Source of the DNA: Magicicada septendecula
Taxonomy: Eukaryota > Arthropoda > Insecta > Hemiptera > Cicadidae
DNA: 64,000 nt
Direction of reading: 5' to 3'
Assembly: GCA_034769895.1 (NCBI GenBank)
Contig: CM068375.1
Span: 255,853,542 to 255,917,541, forward strand
Shown here: piece by piece, positions 1 to 10,373 of the stretch
Layout of the letters: each line of letters begins with the position of its first letter
Position numbering within the stretch: the first letter of the stretch is position 1
Position numbers and translations under genes: made by a program
Notes under the pieces: generated by a model
Seen by the model: the letters and a program-made list of their open reading frames with translations, nothing else
What the model was told of the DNA's origin: nothing
Databases searched by the model: none

Positions 1-3000
1 TGAAAGCAAATATCAAAACAAAATTTCTAACTTTTGTAAAGAATGTAATGTTTAAATATCAATACATAACAAAAAAAGAGTCTAATACGCTCTCGGACAG
101 TAGCGACGAAACGACATTTTTATCACTTTTTACCCGATCAATAACGTTTCACTTCTATAACAATTCATTTGCAAAAGTAACCTCTTTGCGAGCGAAGTGA
201 GCAAAAACAACGGCTCGTTAAAGGGCCAAGCGTTGCGACCTAAAGATACGGTGTCTGTGCACTTAAGTGATGGTTTTATTAACCTGCGAATCAATAGGTT
301 GCCGTTTCGGTGCTTATATACGACAAACGAAGCGACCGCTAAGGTCTGTAATGTTGTGTAACTCATTTTTACAACATACTATTCTATCGCAACAGTATAC
401 AGAAATTGTAAATAGTAGTAGGAATTGCTATTCCGGAAATTCTTTACATCCATTTGCTAGACGCAGTCTATATCTGTAACTGTAGAACGATGTTTGCGAT
501 CGTAACGCTGTTGCTTTACTAAAAAAAAACTACATATTCTGTAACACTGGAAAAGTGGGACCTATGCATACATATGTTGTAAAAAAAACCGTAATTGCCG
601 CGTGCACAACTGAATTATGCGTGGATTCCCTGTAGACAAGAAAAAACCGCGTTTTTAAATTATTTGGTTCACATAGTCAATTTTTACAAATTTTTCGCAT
701 CCACACGTGATATTGGTATGTAGCTGGTAGGACGATGTTTACAATCGCAGCACAGTTACTTTAAGCCTGTGTTATATGTATGAATACACAATGAGTGATT
801 GCCGTGAGATTTGCAAAAAAAAATTGGTTTTGCAAATTTTTGCAAACAAACAAATCCTACTGTATTTGCCGCGTACGCAGCTACACGTAACGTAGGTTTC
901 ATGTAAAATACGAAATAACGCATTTTTATATTATTTAGGTCCCAAAATAAGTTTTTGCAAATTTTTCGCAAAAAAAGTTTTTTGCGGATTATTCGCGACC
1001 ACACCTACTTTTGGCCTGTAGGTTACATAAAACCTGCAAAAACACCAGTTTTATGGCTTCCACAGAGAAAGCTGTCACTCCGAACTATTACCGGATAATT
1101 TTTAATATGAATATTACTTAAGCGTAAATATTTTCTCTCTGATCCACCTTAGTTTGTCACTACCTTGCCTGTTACTATACATGTATCCCTTTTTTATGAC
1201 AGAACTCGTGTTCCACTAGTACTCGTTTTTTCAATAATACTAGGTTTTTGTGCACATCACAGAAAAAGCAACCAACTCGAAGTAAGGTGGGGTGTTGTTA
1301 TACGTGTCTCCCATTTTTTGTTTCACACAAAATTCGCTTCCAGTAAAGTTTTCGAGATTTTACACTTAAACAAATAACAAATCTTGTTTTCATTTGTTAA
1401 TACGTTATTTTTTGTAATCTTACTATTCAGAAATAATTGAATTTTTCACTTTACGTTTTCTGTTGTTATTATTAAAAACGTTATGTTTTTGTTTTTAATG
1501 TTATTGTCTTCCAAGCATTGTGTATTCACATTAAACATCATATTTTTCCTAACCATAACTTTTGTTTCTTCAAACAGTAAGCTAAAAACCAAAACCCATT
1601 ATTACCTAACCTCACAAATGCTAAAACACGTACAGCATCTGACTGATCATCGTTTTCCTTCTCACTTACTTTGACACACAATCTCTCTTTACGAAGCTTT
1701 ATGATTGTCTGCTAAATTATGTGTGATTAATTGTTATATAGGATTATTGACATAATACACGGTGGCTCATGAAAATTGAATACTAAACGTTCGTTAAATA
1801 CAGAAATAACGTAAAACTGGTTTAATCAAACTCTGGATAAACCTCTGGGATAATCAAAGCAGCTACTTTAAAAAAAATGTTGAAATGTTCTCCTTCTTCG
1901 CCCCAAAACTGAACTGAACCAGTTGCTCTGTGCTTCGGGATGTTCTGACAAGCTTCACAACGTCAATGTAGTTTACTTCTCGAGTCAAAATGTCTCAAAA
2001 ACATGCACTTTATGGAACGATTTGCGTATACTGTGGCCTTTAAAACGCAAAGGTAACTCGAGTCGAGTGATCTAGATGGCCACGGGTTCTCTCTAACATG
2101 CGGTTACAAGAACCATCGAAACATCTTATTGTGGATGCTGCACCATCTTCCTGGTAGTTACGACAACACAATGCCATCAGTTTGTTTCACAAATTATATG
2201 AAGATCGTCCATACTGATAATGTGGGCCATCGTTCATTTCGATGAGTCAGTTCACCGGGTCTGTATCTTGGCAGGAAAAACCAAATGCACATAACCGATG
2301 AATCTCGTAATATGACTGGATGATAAAGTCCAAATGTAAAATTAATGTACGGCACATATATTAACATAACTCATGTATTGTTGCGGAAATTTTTTTCCGT
2401 AGGATATTTTGTCAGATTAAGTTACGTTGCCATTGTTTTATTTCCAGCAGTTGGTTACAGCTGGCAAAATCGGGCTTGAAAAACGGTAATTCTTGAAAAT
2501 AATCCAAACGCAACACCCAAAATCCAAGTTAATTCGTAAAAACGGTCATATTGACTAGACTTCAAAATATATTGTACACACGTTTAAGAGCAGGATTGTA
2601 AAAAATTAAAACCTGTTTTAAATTTAACCAGAGCAACATTTAAACAAATAAAATAAAACTTGGTAGCACACTTGTTGATGTTGTTTAAAAGTTTGGTGGT
2701 GAGATGGCAAAATTCAAGTTATACACTTTAAAAGTCTTAGGTTTCAAACCCGAGAAAAACTATGTAAAAGCAATGATGATGTACGATCGGTAAAGAATCC
2801 AAACTTTGAAAAGAAGCGTGCAAGAAGACGCAGAAAGCTATGTACAAGGAGGCTAGAATCTGGAAGAAACTGATACAGATGCAGGGTCCTGGTATTCTGC
2901 TGGATCTTATTAAAAAGACAATCCTATCCTTAGCTGCGAGTTTTTGAAAGTTGTGTGTCTTACATTTTACAAGAAACACGTAGCCTACTTTTTATTCCTT

Positions 3001-4707
3001 AGAAACACGAAAGATGGTTTAAAAATTCTGAAATTGTTACAATATCTGTTTTTGTATTCTATTTCAATTATAAACGCGGAGATTTATTGACTTAAGATAA
3101 AAAATAAAATACGAGAACACGGGAACAAAATTTTTAAAACGCCCTTTGTTTAAATGCTCTGCGTAAACTACTAGAAACATATGCAAAAATTCAGATTTGT
3201 AAGTTTAATAGGGTTAAGAAAGATGAATATAAATATTGTTAATTTAACAGTGGTAAGAGAGTTCTTCGGGTTCCCTTGACACGAATTAGCCGCCACCATC
3301 ACTTCAGTTAGTTTTACTAGAAAAAATTCTATTCGTGTTATCAGTATGTTTTGTACGTCCTCACTGAGTTGACCTGGTAACTGATTTTGCTCACAATTAC
3401 ACTAGCTCTGTTTTATTCTGTAATTTACACAACGTTATTTTGTTACTGTAACAAATTATTTTAGCTGTCTTTATTTATTATTATGTACACTTACTTTTAG
3501 GTATTGTCTTACCTGTGTTATAACATACGGTTACTGAACTCAAACGGTTGAAACAGTATTATTATATTTTTGTTCCATATAAATACTGGATTGGGAAAAA
3601 GCATAAGGAAAGTAGTCTATTAGTCTGGTCATCATTTTTTGTAAATTTTAAAACGACAAACAAATATATAATTATTGTGTATGTGTAAACTTGTAAACGA
3701 TCTAGAATTTTAATTAATATTTAAATTTGACTTTATTAATTTTATTGTAATGTTTGAAAATATTTGTTTTCGTGTGTATGCTGCAATAAATAATGAAGTA
3801 CAATTTTTTTACATGAAAGTAACTAATTCAAGTCTCCATGTCGATCAAAATTATTCTTATCTACTTCACACACGCACACAAATCACTCACTAGTGACATA
3901 GTCAGCGGATTACAAGGGGAACTGATTGCTGCTAATCGGTTACAATTATGTGAATAAAAGGCAAATCGCTTCTTAGTTTGGGTGTTTTTTTTTTCTTTAG
4001 TTGAGATACTAAACGTAAAAACGATTTTAGACGTGAGACGTGACGTAGCCTATATTCGTGAGAGAGTGAGAGAGTGTGTGTCTGTGTGGGGGAGGCGCTT
4101 AATGTATTATATATTATGTCTTTGTACAGAAACATTAAAATAATTTTTGAACAATACAGTAAAAATAAAGCCCAGCTGCTTTTTATAGCTTAATTTTCTT
4201 AATTACATTTCTCTGTTTCTTTGAGACTACATTTCGGCTTACCCTATATGTGTATGTCTACAATGTTAAAATTTAAAGTGACGGGTAAATGTTGGGATTC
4301 TTGTAGGACGATAATCTTTAGTGAATTCGCTTAAATCGTTTAGACAATTAAATGTTTTTTATTGAAAGCTAAAACAATTCCAGTACTTTACATGTCCAAC
4401 AAATTGCACAAGCAGCAAATCTGTGGAAACTGTATCTGTAAACGAAACAAAGTTAAATAATACAAGCTCGCTAGAATCTTTGTAAAGTGATAATACTCTA
4501 CAGTCATTTCATAATTATCTAAATCTAGTAAGGCAGCACCAGCCGAAGAAGGTAAGCGTTTGGCAGCTGTAAGTAAGTGACATCATTGATTAAAATTGTA
4601 ACACACGACGGAGGCGCAAAGCTAGAAATTGTCATTCGGACAAAATCAGGATAGCAAGAGCATATAAACTTTGGAGAGGTACCAAAGGTAGCAATTCCAG
4701 TAGAGTT
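1..4707. other. Non-coding AT-rich region, no gene recognised
   Basis: Only short, low-complexity open frames occur on either strand and none shows a recognisable domain. The stretch at about 1740-2340 has more even base composition and looks like a worn transposon remnant, but I could not identify a protein family in any frame. Diverged tandem repeats lie at 481-1010 (separate entry). Confidence 0.5.
481..1010. repeat. Diverged tandem repeat, period about 246 bp
   Basis: A block beginning GTAGAACGATGTTTGCGATC near 481 recurs as GTAGGACGATGTTTACAATC near 727. Similar downstream blocks (around TTGCCGCGT near 595 and 862) keep the order. The copies are clearly related but diverged. No function can be inferred. 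Confidence 0.5.
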
Positions 4708-4722
4708 ACTTAACGTTTGCTA

Positions 4723-5111
4723 AATGTAGTGGCACAGATCTCGCCCGAAAATATCTCGTCGGAATAATGCTGGAGAGCGAACACCACTGGGATCAGGTAG
4801 CAGCCTACACAGAGAAGGTACTAAGCCAAAAGAAGGAAGCCGAAGATGATCTTGCTAGGGCCGCTAACAGAATAGCAGAAAACAGGTAACGTGGACCCGC
4901 TGAAAGTTTAAAACAGATTCACGTCCACAGGACGAAGTACAAATGGCACCACCTTGAAGTATTGCGAGGCTGAGTCTCGAGTCTCGAGGTGGATCCATGC
5001 CGTGGACAACGGGGTTTGTAGTTTTGGTGGGTGCGCGACCCACACACCGTAGGAGTGCGGACCCTCCTGCGGCGAACATTAGTTTTCCACAGTCTCCCTC
5101 GTAAAACAAAA
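4723..5111 (+). mobile_element. 5'-truncated non-LTR retrotransposon (R1/I-like 3' end)
   Basis: The block is bounded by a perfect 15-bp direct repeat, ACTTAACGTTTGCTA, at 4708-4722 and 5112-5126, as expected for target-primed reverse transcription. Inside, a frame from about 4729 to the stop near 4886 encodes the C-terminal tail of a LINE ORF2, including HHWDQVAAYTEKVLSQKKEA. This matches the W..VA.F.E.vl..Ke pattern that ends ORF2 in R1/I/Jockey-type elements. The remaining 220 bp resemble a GC-richer 3' UTR. There is no long poly-A tail before the right repeat. Clade assignment is tentative. Confidence 0.75.
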
Positions 5112-5126
5112 ACTTAACGTTTGCTA

Positions 5127-6449
5127 GGCTTACGGTAACAATTATTAAAATTTTTAGTAAATATAACTTTAAATAAATTATTTGTATATATATGTATATG
5201 TATTGGAAAACTATAAACTGGAGAGAGGGGCCCTAAAACTCCGTAAAAGTCTGATTTCATGCCAAGACCTTTCAAATATAAAACTGTGAGAAAATTCCAG
5301 AACAAAGACACTGTCAAAGTATCCGTAATTGAAAACCAAACACGTGCGCTAGTACACGTGACCTGTTAAACTAAGGAATGTAACTTTAGTAGAAAAAAAT
5401 TAATACAAAAACTGGAATCTTCCATCAGCGAGACTTTCAGAAAACTTTTCATTGGAACCTAAGTGTCAGCAACTTTGATTTACACGTGCGTCCATTTGAT
5501 TTATCCATTCTTAACGTGCGTCCAGACATGCAACAACGTATCGTAACGCAACACCGTCGCGTAACATAACATCGCAACAGGACATAGTCGTGACACATAC
5601 ATCGTACGCGTAACAGGACATCGTCGCGTAACAGATGTTCGCAACATTACGCCGTTCCATCCGTCAGTTCTTGTTGAAAACGTGCACATGTGTAGTGGAA
5701 GTGTACGTGTAGTGTACAGGACAAAAATATGGATATTGCTGCGGCAGCCTACATAGTCAAAAAAAGAAACTCGGGAAAGACGATGGAGGCATACGCAGTC
5801 GTATAATAGAAGAATGTACAGTGGTAATAAATTACTTTCAGATTTGAAATTTCAATCAGTTAGTGGGCTCTACAAAAATTTTACCAGAATGTCACCAATT
5901 GTAAGCTACAGTGGTTCTCTTTCTTAAATCATCCACGGTGCAGCGGGAGCTTCTGCCCCTCCGCACAGAATATTTAAATTTTTGTAAATAGTTTCATCCT
6001 TCCAGTTACATACAGTTATGTAACTGGATTGTAAAACAAACAATTTTTAAGTAGTAACAAAATTACATAAGAAGATCCACATCAGAAGATCAACTGACGT
6101 CCGAAACAGCACGAGGAGAAGTTTCAGAGAGCGATACGACGCTGGACAGAGAAAGAGTCGACGCTGGACAAGAGGAGAAGAGAAAGGCGAGAGAGAGAGA
6201 GAGAGTCGACGCTGGACAAGAGAGGAAGTCGACGCTGGACAAGAGGAGAAGAGCGAGTGATGCTGAAGTTCGAGACGAGGACGATTACAGAGGGATCCAA
6301 TGATTGAGTATTATTGACGACGATAAGGTGATGAACAACTTATTTATCTCTTAATCGAACAATTAACGTAAAGACAATTAAGGACATTCTTGTTCTATTT
6401 AAAAGTAAGAGTCAATGTTTATTGTAAAATTTGAATTAAAATCATAGAT
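5127..6449. other. Non-coding region with short tandem motifs
   Basis: No supported gene. At 5500-5680 there are clustered repeats of CGTAACAGGACATCGTCGCG-like words. At 6131-6250 the motif GTCGACGCTGGACAAGAGGA occurs about four times, separated by a (GA)n run. This region is the left flank of the Maverick insertion. Confidence 0.5.
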
Positions 6450-6455
6450 GTTATT
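6450..6455. repeat. Maverick target-site duplication, left copy
   Basis: GTTATT lies immediately outside the left terminal repeat and is repeated exactly at 25050-25055. Six base pairs is the canonical Maverick/Polinton target duplication length. Confidence 0.92.
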
Positions 6456-6796
6456 AGTAGTATAGGTATGTATGTGCTGGGACAAGGTCAATGACCCCGG
6501 AAGTAAACAAAGATGACCTTGACCGAGACCTTGACCGCCCCCGGAAGTAAACAAAGATGACCTTGACCTAGAGCAAGGTCACGGCCAAGGTCAAGGTCAA
6601 TGTCAAGGTCGCGACTAAGGTCAAGGTCACGGCCAAGGTCAAGGCTGGTTATAACGTAAGCAACATGATCTCCAAAGACTTGTTCAAGGAAATTACGCAA
6701 TAACATGTGAACGCGTGCGGTTGAACTTTCGATTAAACCACACCCAAGAAAATTGTGTAATAACACGCGTTTTCATCATGATAGAAAAGTTGACGT
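6456..6796 (+). repeat. Maverick left terminal inverted repeat
   Basis: The first 341 bp are matched, imperfectly, by the reverse complement of 24651-25049. The outer half contains two CCGGAAGTAAACAAAG blocks and about nine copies of AAGGTCA/TGACCTT, many of them as TCAAGGTCA. The inner half contains GGTTGAACTTTCGATTAAAC (from 6719) and TTGTGTAATAACAC. These inner words recur inside the element next to promoters. It precedes the first BIR gene by about 140 bp and probably contributes to its promoter. Confidence 0.92.
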
Positions 6797-6939
6797 ATGC
6801 GTGTTTCGGGTTCGCGTGTTTACATGTAATCGTTTCCAGATAGCGTTTAAAATACGCGTTTTTAATATATTACTTTTTTATATGTGACGATTGTCATTCT
6901 GTAGTAAAACGCGACGCGGAAAGTTGGGTTTATTGTATA

Positions 6940-7356
6940 ATGGAGGAAGAGAAGGGGTCAACAGGTGATAATAAGGAGAACGGTCTATTTAAAGAGCACA
7001 GTATGGCCGATTCTACGTCTACCCGCCAAAGAGTGAAATTTGACATTGCAGATTGTGTATCCGCTCCTGATAAATCACATACGGAGTTATATGAGAGGAG
7101 GTTATCATTTAGGAATTGGCCTCTATCATATATTTCTCCAACAGCTTTAGCAGCTGCGGGGTTTTATTATTATCCACGAGTTTCTTACGACTGTTGTGAT
7201 TGCGGTAATAGCAGACCGGACGATAGAGTACGCTGTTATTCCTGCGGGCTCGAATTAGGTCTTTGGAAGGTTGGTGATGATCCGTTCCATGAACATGAGA
7301 AGTGGTCGCCGAAATGTGAAGAAGTAAAGAAAAGGAGTGACACATTAAAAAATTAG
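6940..7356 (+). CDS. BIR-domain protein (IAP-like), single BIR
   Basis: A 138-aa protein with one baculovirus IAP repeat. After a polar N-terminus of about 50 residues comes the BIR signature RRLSFRNWP, then an AAGFYYYP segment and the zinc motif C-x2-C-x16-H-x6-C (CYSC ... EHEKWSPKC), with the W..DDP..EH core. A Cys-rich insert (YDCCDCGNSRPDD) sits where the short GxxD turn normally lies. There is no RING or CARD, so it is a minimal BIR protein. Known BIR proteins bind caspases or other partners and block apoptosis; that role here is inference. It ends 2 bp before the next ATG. Confidence 0.9.
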   Translation: MEEEKGSTGDNKENGLFKEHSMADSTSTRQRVKFDIADCVSAPDKSHTELYERRLSFRNWPLSYISPTALAAAGFYYYPRVSYDCCDCGNSRPDDRVRCYSCGLELGLWKVGDDPFHEHEKWSPKCEEVKKRSDTLKN

Positions 7357-7358
7357 TT

Positions 7359-7952
7359 ATGTCTGGAAAAATTGTATATTATTTAGATGGGACAGCAGCA
7401 TGTTTCAAATCAAGCATATTGACAAATCTTTATCAAAATAACGTTTGTTTTACATCCTCATCCGATTTGACTCTGTTGCGAAACGAATTTCCAGAGTTGT
7501 ATACCCGCACCGATGGAATACAATTTAATACGATTAGTTGGTACTCTATGTATCAGACACAACTATTTTTAAATGGTGAAATTGGAAAAAATTATAAAAT
7601 AATGTGTTGTGACAGATCGCCCGTAGCACCGTTTGTGTATGGTATAGTTAATAAAAAAGGCGAAAAATTAAGTGTTCCAGAGTTACAGGAAATTATACCT
7701 TCGTGGATGTTAGATTATTTTAAATCGTCTAATGTGTTGATTTTAATAGATTCAGATATTAAAAGTGTTAAGGAACGATTATTAAAAAGAAACGGTTTTG
7801 ACACTAATTTAGCAACAGATGAATATTTTTTGTTACAAAATTATTATTTTAAATCTATTGCCGAAATTTGTAATATTATGTGTTTAGATATAAGCGGTAA
7901 AACGTTTTCAGATGTTTATACATATATTGAAAACTGGATACTGTATAAATAA
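7359..7952 (+). CDS. P-loop nucleotide kinase-like protein
   Basis: A 197-aa protein resembling the deoxynucleoside/thymidylate kinase fold. A beta strand leads into DGTAACFKSS (residues 10-19), aligning with a DGTxxxGKS P-loop but with Phe in place of the Gly before Lys. CCDRSPVAPFVY (about residues 83-94) resembles the DRS/ERS motif that contacts substrate. LIDSDIKSVKERLLKRNG has the LID-like Arg-rich pattern. Thymidine or deoxynucleoside kinase relatives occur in large insect DNA viruses and would supply dNTP precursors alongside dUTPase. Loss of the P-loop Gly may mean weak or no catalysis. It starts 2 bp after the BIR gene stop. Function is inferred only. Confidence 0.6.
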   Translation: MSGKIVYYLDGTAACFKSSILTNLYQNNVCFTSSSDLTLLRNEFPELYTRTDGIQFNTISWYSMYQTQLFLNGEIGKNYKIMCCDRSPVAPFVYGIVNKKGEKLSVPELQEIIPSWMLDYFKSSNVLILIDSDIKSVKERLLKRNGFDTNLATDEYFLLQNYYFKSIAEICNIMCLDISGKTFSDVYTYIENWILYK

Positions 7953-8063
7953 AAAATTGATTATAAAGTTTTTATTTTTTGTTTTTCCTAGATGGCGCCC
8001 CCGTTTTCCAATATTACTATTTTTCAGCAGTGATTAACCATCAGTTGATTGTGTTGTGTGAAC

Positions 8064-9575
8064 ATGAAAATTATTATAATTTTAGTATTTATTTTACCGG
8101 TCTGTTTAACGGATAACGCAACGTTGGAACAAGTAAAATCATATTTATATAAATATGGTTATCTTCAAGTGAAAGATAATACTTCTTTAGAATTATTAAA
8201 CGAAACGGACATTTTCAACGCGTTACTTATTTTTCAAGAATATTACAAGTTACCTGCGGATGGAAAATTAAATAATGAAACTCAAGATTTAATGCTAAAA
8301 CCCAGATGCGGTAATGAAGATAATATATCCGATTTTCGTTTAACAGCTTTTAAATGGAATAAACCACTGGTTACATGGCATTATTATTTAGCTAATCAGG
8401 AGGTTTTAGAATTAACAAGTAAAGCTTTTGCTGTGTGGGAACAAAAATCTGGTATACGTTTTAAACATGACAGAACAAATACTGACATTTTAATTTCTAA
8501 TAAACGTCTAAAACATATGATGCAAACACAATTAACACAGTGTACGAGAGAGTTTGATGGTAAATCAGGCTCGCTAGCACACGCATTTTATCCGGATTAT
8601 GCAAATTCAAGACGGGAAATTCATGTAGACGAGAATGAGATATGGTCATATTCTAGCGACAAAATTCAGTCTCCTGGTTATACAAATCTGTTTTCAACCT
8701 TAATTCACGAAATCGGACACACGATAGGGTTATCACACTCCGATGTGCCGGATTCTGTTATGTTTGCATATTATAATGGCGAAATTGAATTAAGCGATGA
8801 TGATGTTTTGGCTATTCAAAATTTGTATGGTAAACCACAACAAAATATGGTACCAGTTTCTACAACGCCTAGATCACCAGTTGAAGAAGAAGATAATTAT
8901 TCTGTTGTTGATAGTAAAATCGATCTTTGTCGTCTTAAAAACCTTAACACGTTTCTAATAGCAGACAAACGATTATATATATTATACGAGAAATGGTTAT
9001 GGATAGTAAACACCGATGATATGATATATTCTAAACCGATTATTATAACGGATTGGTTAACATTTTTACCAAAAAACTTTTCAAGAGTTTTAGCCGTCTA
9101 TCAACGTCCGTCTGGTGAGATAGTGATGTTCGTTGATTCGCTTATTTATATGTTCGACTTAGTAAGTCTTCAATTAATTCATGGTTACCCAAAATATCTT
9201 TCATCCGTGTTTAATATTCAGCCAAGTAAATTGCATACTGTATTCAATAGTTATACAGGTAAAACTTTTATATTTCATAATGATAATTATTTTAGAGAGG
9301 TTGATGAGTGTTCGTTTACAATTAGATCGTGGGGATATATATCTCAACGTTTTCCAGGGATACCTCCTAATATCGACTCGTCATTTAGGTTCATAGATGG
9401 TAATATATATTTTTTTAAGAATAATACGATTTTCGCGTTTAACGAATTTACTGGCAAGCTATCAAAAACGGAAAGAAATAATCTTTCAGTGTTTGGATTG
9501 GAATGTGTAAATGATGACGTATTATATCAATTAAAAGATTTGATACAGAAGTTAATAATACAAAGGAAAAATTAA
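8064..9575 (+). CDS. Secreted matrix metalloproteinase (MMP)
   Basis: A 503-aa protein counted from the ATG at 8064, whose first residues (MKIIIILVFILPVCLT) form a signal peptide; an upstream TTG is not needed. It has a peptidoglycan-binding-like prodomain, a cysteine switch PRCGNED (Cys82), then a catalytic domain with structural-zinc residues in SLAHAFYP and EIHVDENEIW. The active site is HEIGHTIGLSHS (His215, Glu216, His219, His225), followed by a Met-turn (SVMF, Met233). After a Thr/Pro hinge comes a hemopexin-like C-terminal region bracketed by Cys in DLCRL and GLECV. This is the full animal MMP architecture. It probably cleaves matrix or basement-membrane proteins outside the cell. Likely host-derived; uncommon cargo for a Maverick. 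Confidence 0.93.
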   Translation: MKIIIILVFILPVCLTDNATLEQVKSYLYKYGYLQVKDNTSLELLNETDIFNALLIFQEYYKLPADGKLNNETQDLMLKPRCGNEDNISDFRLTAFKWNKPLVTWHYYLANQEVLELTSKAFAVWEQKSGIRFKHDRTNTDILISNKRLKHMMQTQLTQCTREFDGKSGSLAHAFYPDYANSRREIHVDENEIWSYSSDKIQSPGYTNLFSTLIHEIGHTIGLSHSDVPDSVMFAYYNGEIELSDDDVLAIQNLYGKPQQNMVPVSTTPRSPVEEEDNYSVVDSKIDLCRLKNLNTFLIADKRLYILYEKWLWIVNTDDMIYSKPIIITDWLTFLPKNFSRVLAVYQRPSGEIVMFVDSLIYMFDLVSLQLIHGYPKYLSSVFNIQPSKLHTVFNSYTGKTFIFHNDNYFREVDECSFTIRSWGYISQRFPGIPPNIDSSFRFIDGNIYFFKNNTIFAFNEFTGKLSKTERNNLSVFGLECVNDDVLYQLKDLIQKLIIQRKN

Positions 9576-9797
9576 AAAAATATTTATACCGCGCTAAGCG
9601 GTTAGTTGACCTCGATATTGTGTAATAACCAGAAAGTGAATGTGTGTTGCGTAAGTCGGTTAACTACATCCTGCTTGCATTACAAAAAAACAGCACGTGT
9701 TCCACTTGCTATATAAACTGTATTTAATTTTACACAAAGCGCGCCGAGGCGTTAACGCTTGCTGGATCAAGAGAACGTAAAACGAAAGCCCACCTCA
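9576..9797 (+). promoter_or_regulatory. Intergenic regulatory block with TATA box and TIR-like words
   Basis: After the MMP stop the sequence contains GTTGACCTCGAT and TTGTGTAATAAC (9612-9632), both matching words of the terminal repeats. Further on are CTTGCATTACAAAAA and, at 9710-9716, TATATAA. A related CTTGCATTGCAAAAA lies near the divergent promoter at 20.2 kb. I infer a promoter for the downstream genes. No initiator is obvious. Confidence 0.5.
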
Positions 9798-9965
9798 ATG
9801 GATCATGAGAACGTAAAACGGAAGGAGGAGGAGCGTCTCCTACATAAATGGTTTTTTTCTCCAAAACGTCTGACGCCTGGGGAAATCACTAAACTAAAAT
9901 CTATAGCTAACAGACCAGACTCAACTATAAGACCGTTTATGAAAGAATTAATAAAAGATTTATAG
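9798..9965 (+). CDS. Small basic ORF, 55 aa, function unknown
   Basis: Starts at the ATG at 9798 and ends at 9965. The N-terminus (MDHENVKRKEEER) is charged, and the 5' part of the gene is a near-repeat of the preceding 35 bp, so the upstream TTG-initiated extension is probably untranslated. The rest (FFSPKRLTPGEITKLKSIAN) is helical-looking with no recognised family. It lies about 80 bp downstream of a TATATAA box. Conservation in related elements is untested. Confidence 0.35.
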   Translation: MDHENVKRKEEERLLHKWFFSPKRLTPGEITKLKSIANRPDSTIRPFMKELIKDL

Positions 9966-10038
9966 TTTAAAAATTTTTGTTAAATATTTATTTTTAATCT
10001 CCTATTTATATATTTTCATCATATGCTTTCTGTCGGGG

Positions 10039-10076
10039 TATATATATATATCCTCTTTTTATAAGTCACATTCAGT
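10039..10076 (+). promoter_or_regulatory. TATA plus initiator promoter with ultra-short leader
   Basis: A TATATATATATA run at 10039-10050 is followed about 30 bp later by TTCAGT (10071-10076), an arthropod-type initiator (TCAGT) directly abutting the ATG at 10077. If used, the transcript would have a leader of only a few nucleotides. Spacing is as seen for TATA/Inr promoters; the use of this site is inferred. Confidence 0.5.
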
Positions 10077-10373
10077 ATGGCTTTGCAGAGTGATACGGAA
10101 AACGTGCACGCTTTGAATTGGCGCGTTTATTTTGTAGATCACTTAGGTTTAGGAGAGTATTCTTTTAACGATGTGTGTTATCTAATAATTAACGAATTTT
10201 CTGAAGCGGATGTTATCAAATTTGAAAGAAAAGAGTGTATAATTAAGATTCATTTTCCAGTATCTTATTCATATACGGATGTGTTGAAAAAATTAGAAAG
10301 ATGTCGTTACCAAATACTAATAGACATAGACTGTGAAGAAGAAACAAAAGATATAATCGGTTCAAGATGGTGA
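10077..10373 (+). CDS. 98-aa protein of unknown function
   Basis: Starts at ATG 10077, directly at a TATA/initiator promoter. The acidic protein (MALQSDTENVHALNWRVYF...) has a mixed alpha/beta look, with LNWRVYFVDHLGLGEYSF and a FPVSYSYTDVLKKLERCRY segment. No family is recognised. It ends in an ATGGTGA overlap with the downstream tandem-BIR gene, so the two are probably expressed from the same transcript, and the ultra-short leader could favour leaky scanning. Confidence 0.55.
   Translation: MALQSDTENVHALNWRVYFVDHLGLGEYSFNDVCYLIINEFSEADVIKFERKECIIKIHFPVSYSYTDVLKKLERCRYQILIDIDCEEETKDIIGSRW

Noticed and set aside
1745..2340. Possible mariner-like transposase remnant
   Set aside because: Composition is suggestive but no frame gives convincing DDE motifs, so it is left unassigned.
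7109..7345. 78-aa frame opposite the first BIR gene
   Set aside because: It is an antisense shadow of the BIR coding sequence.
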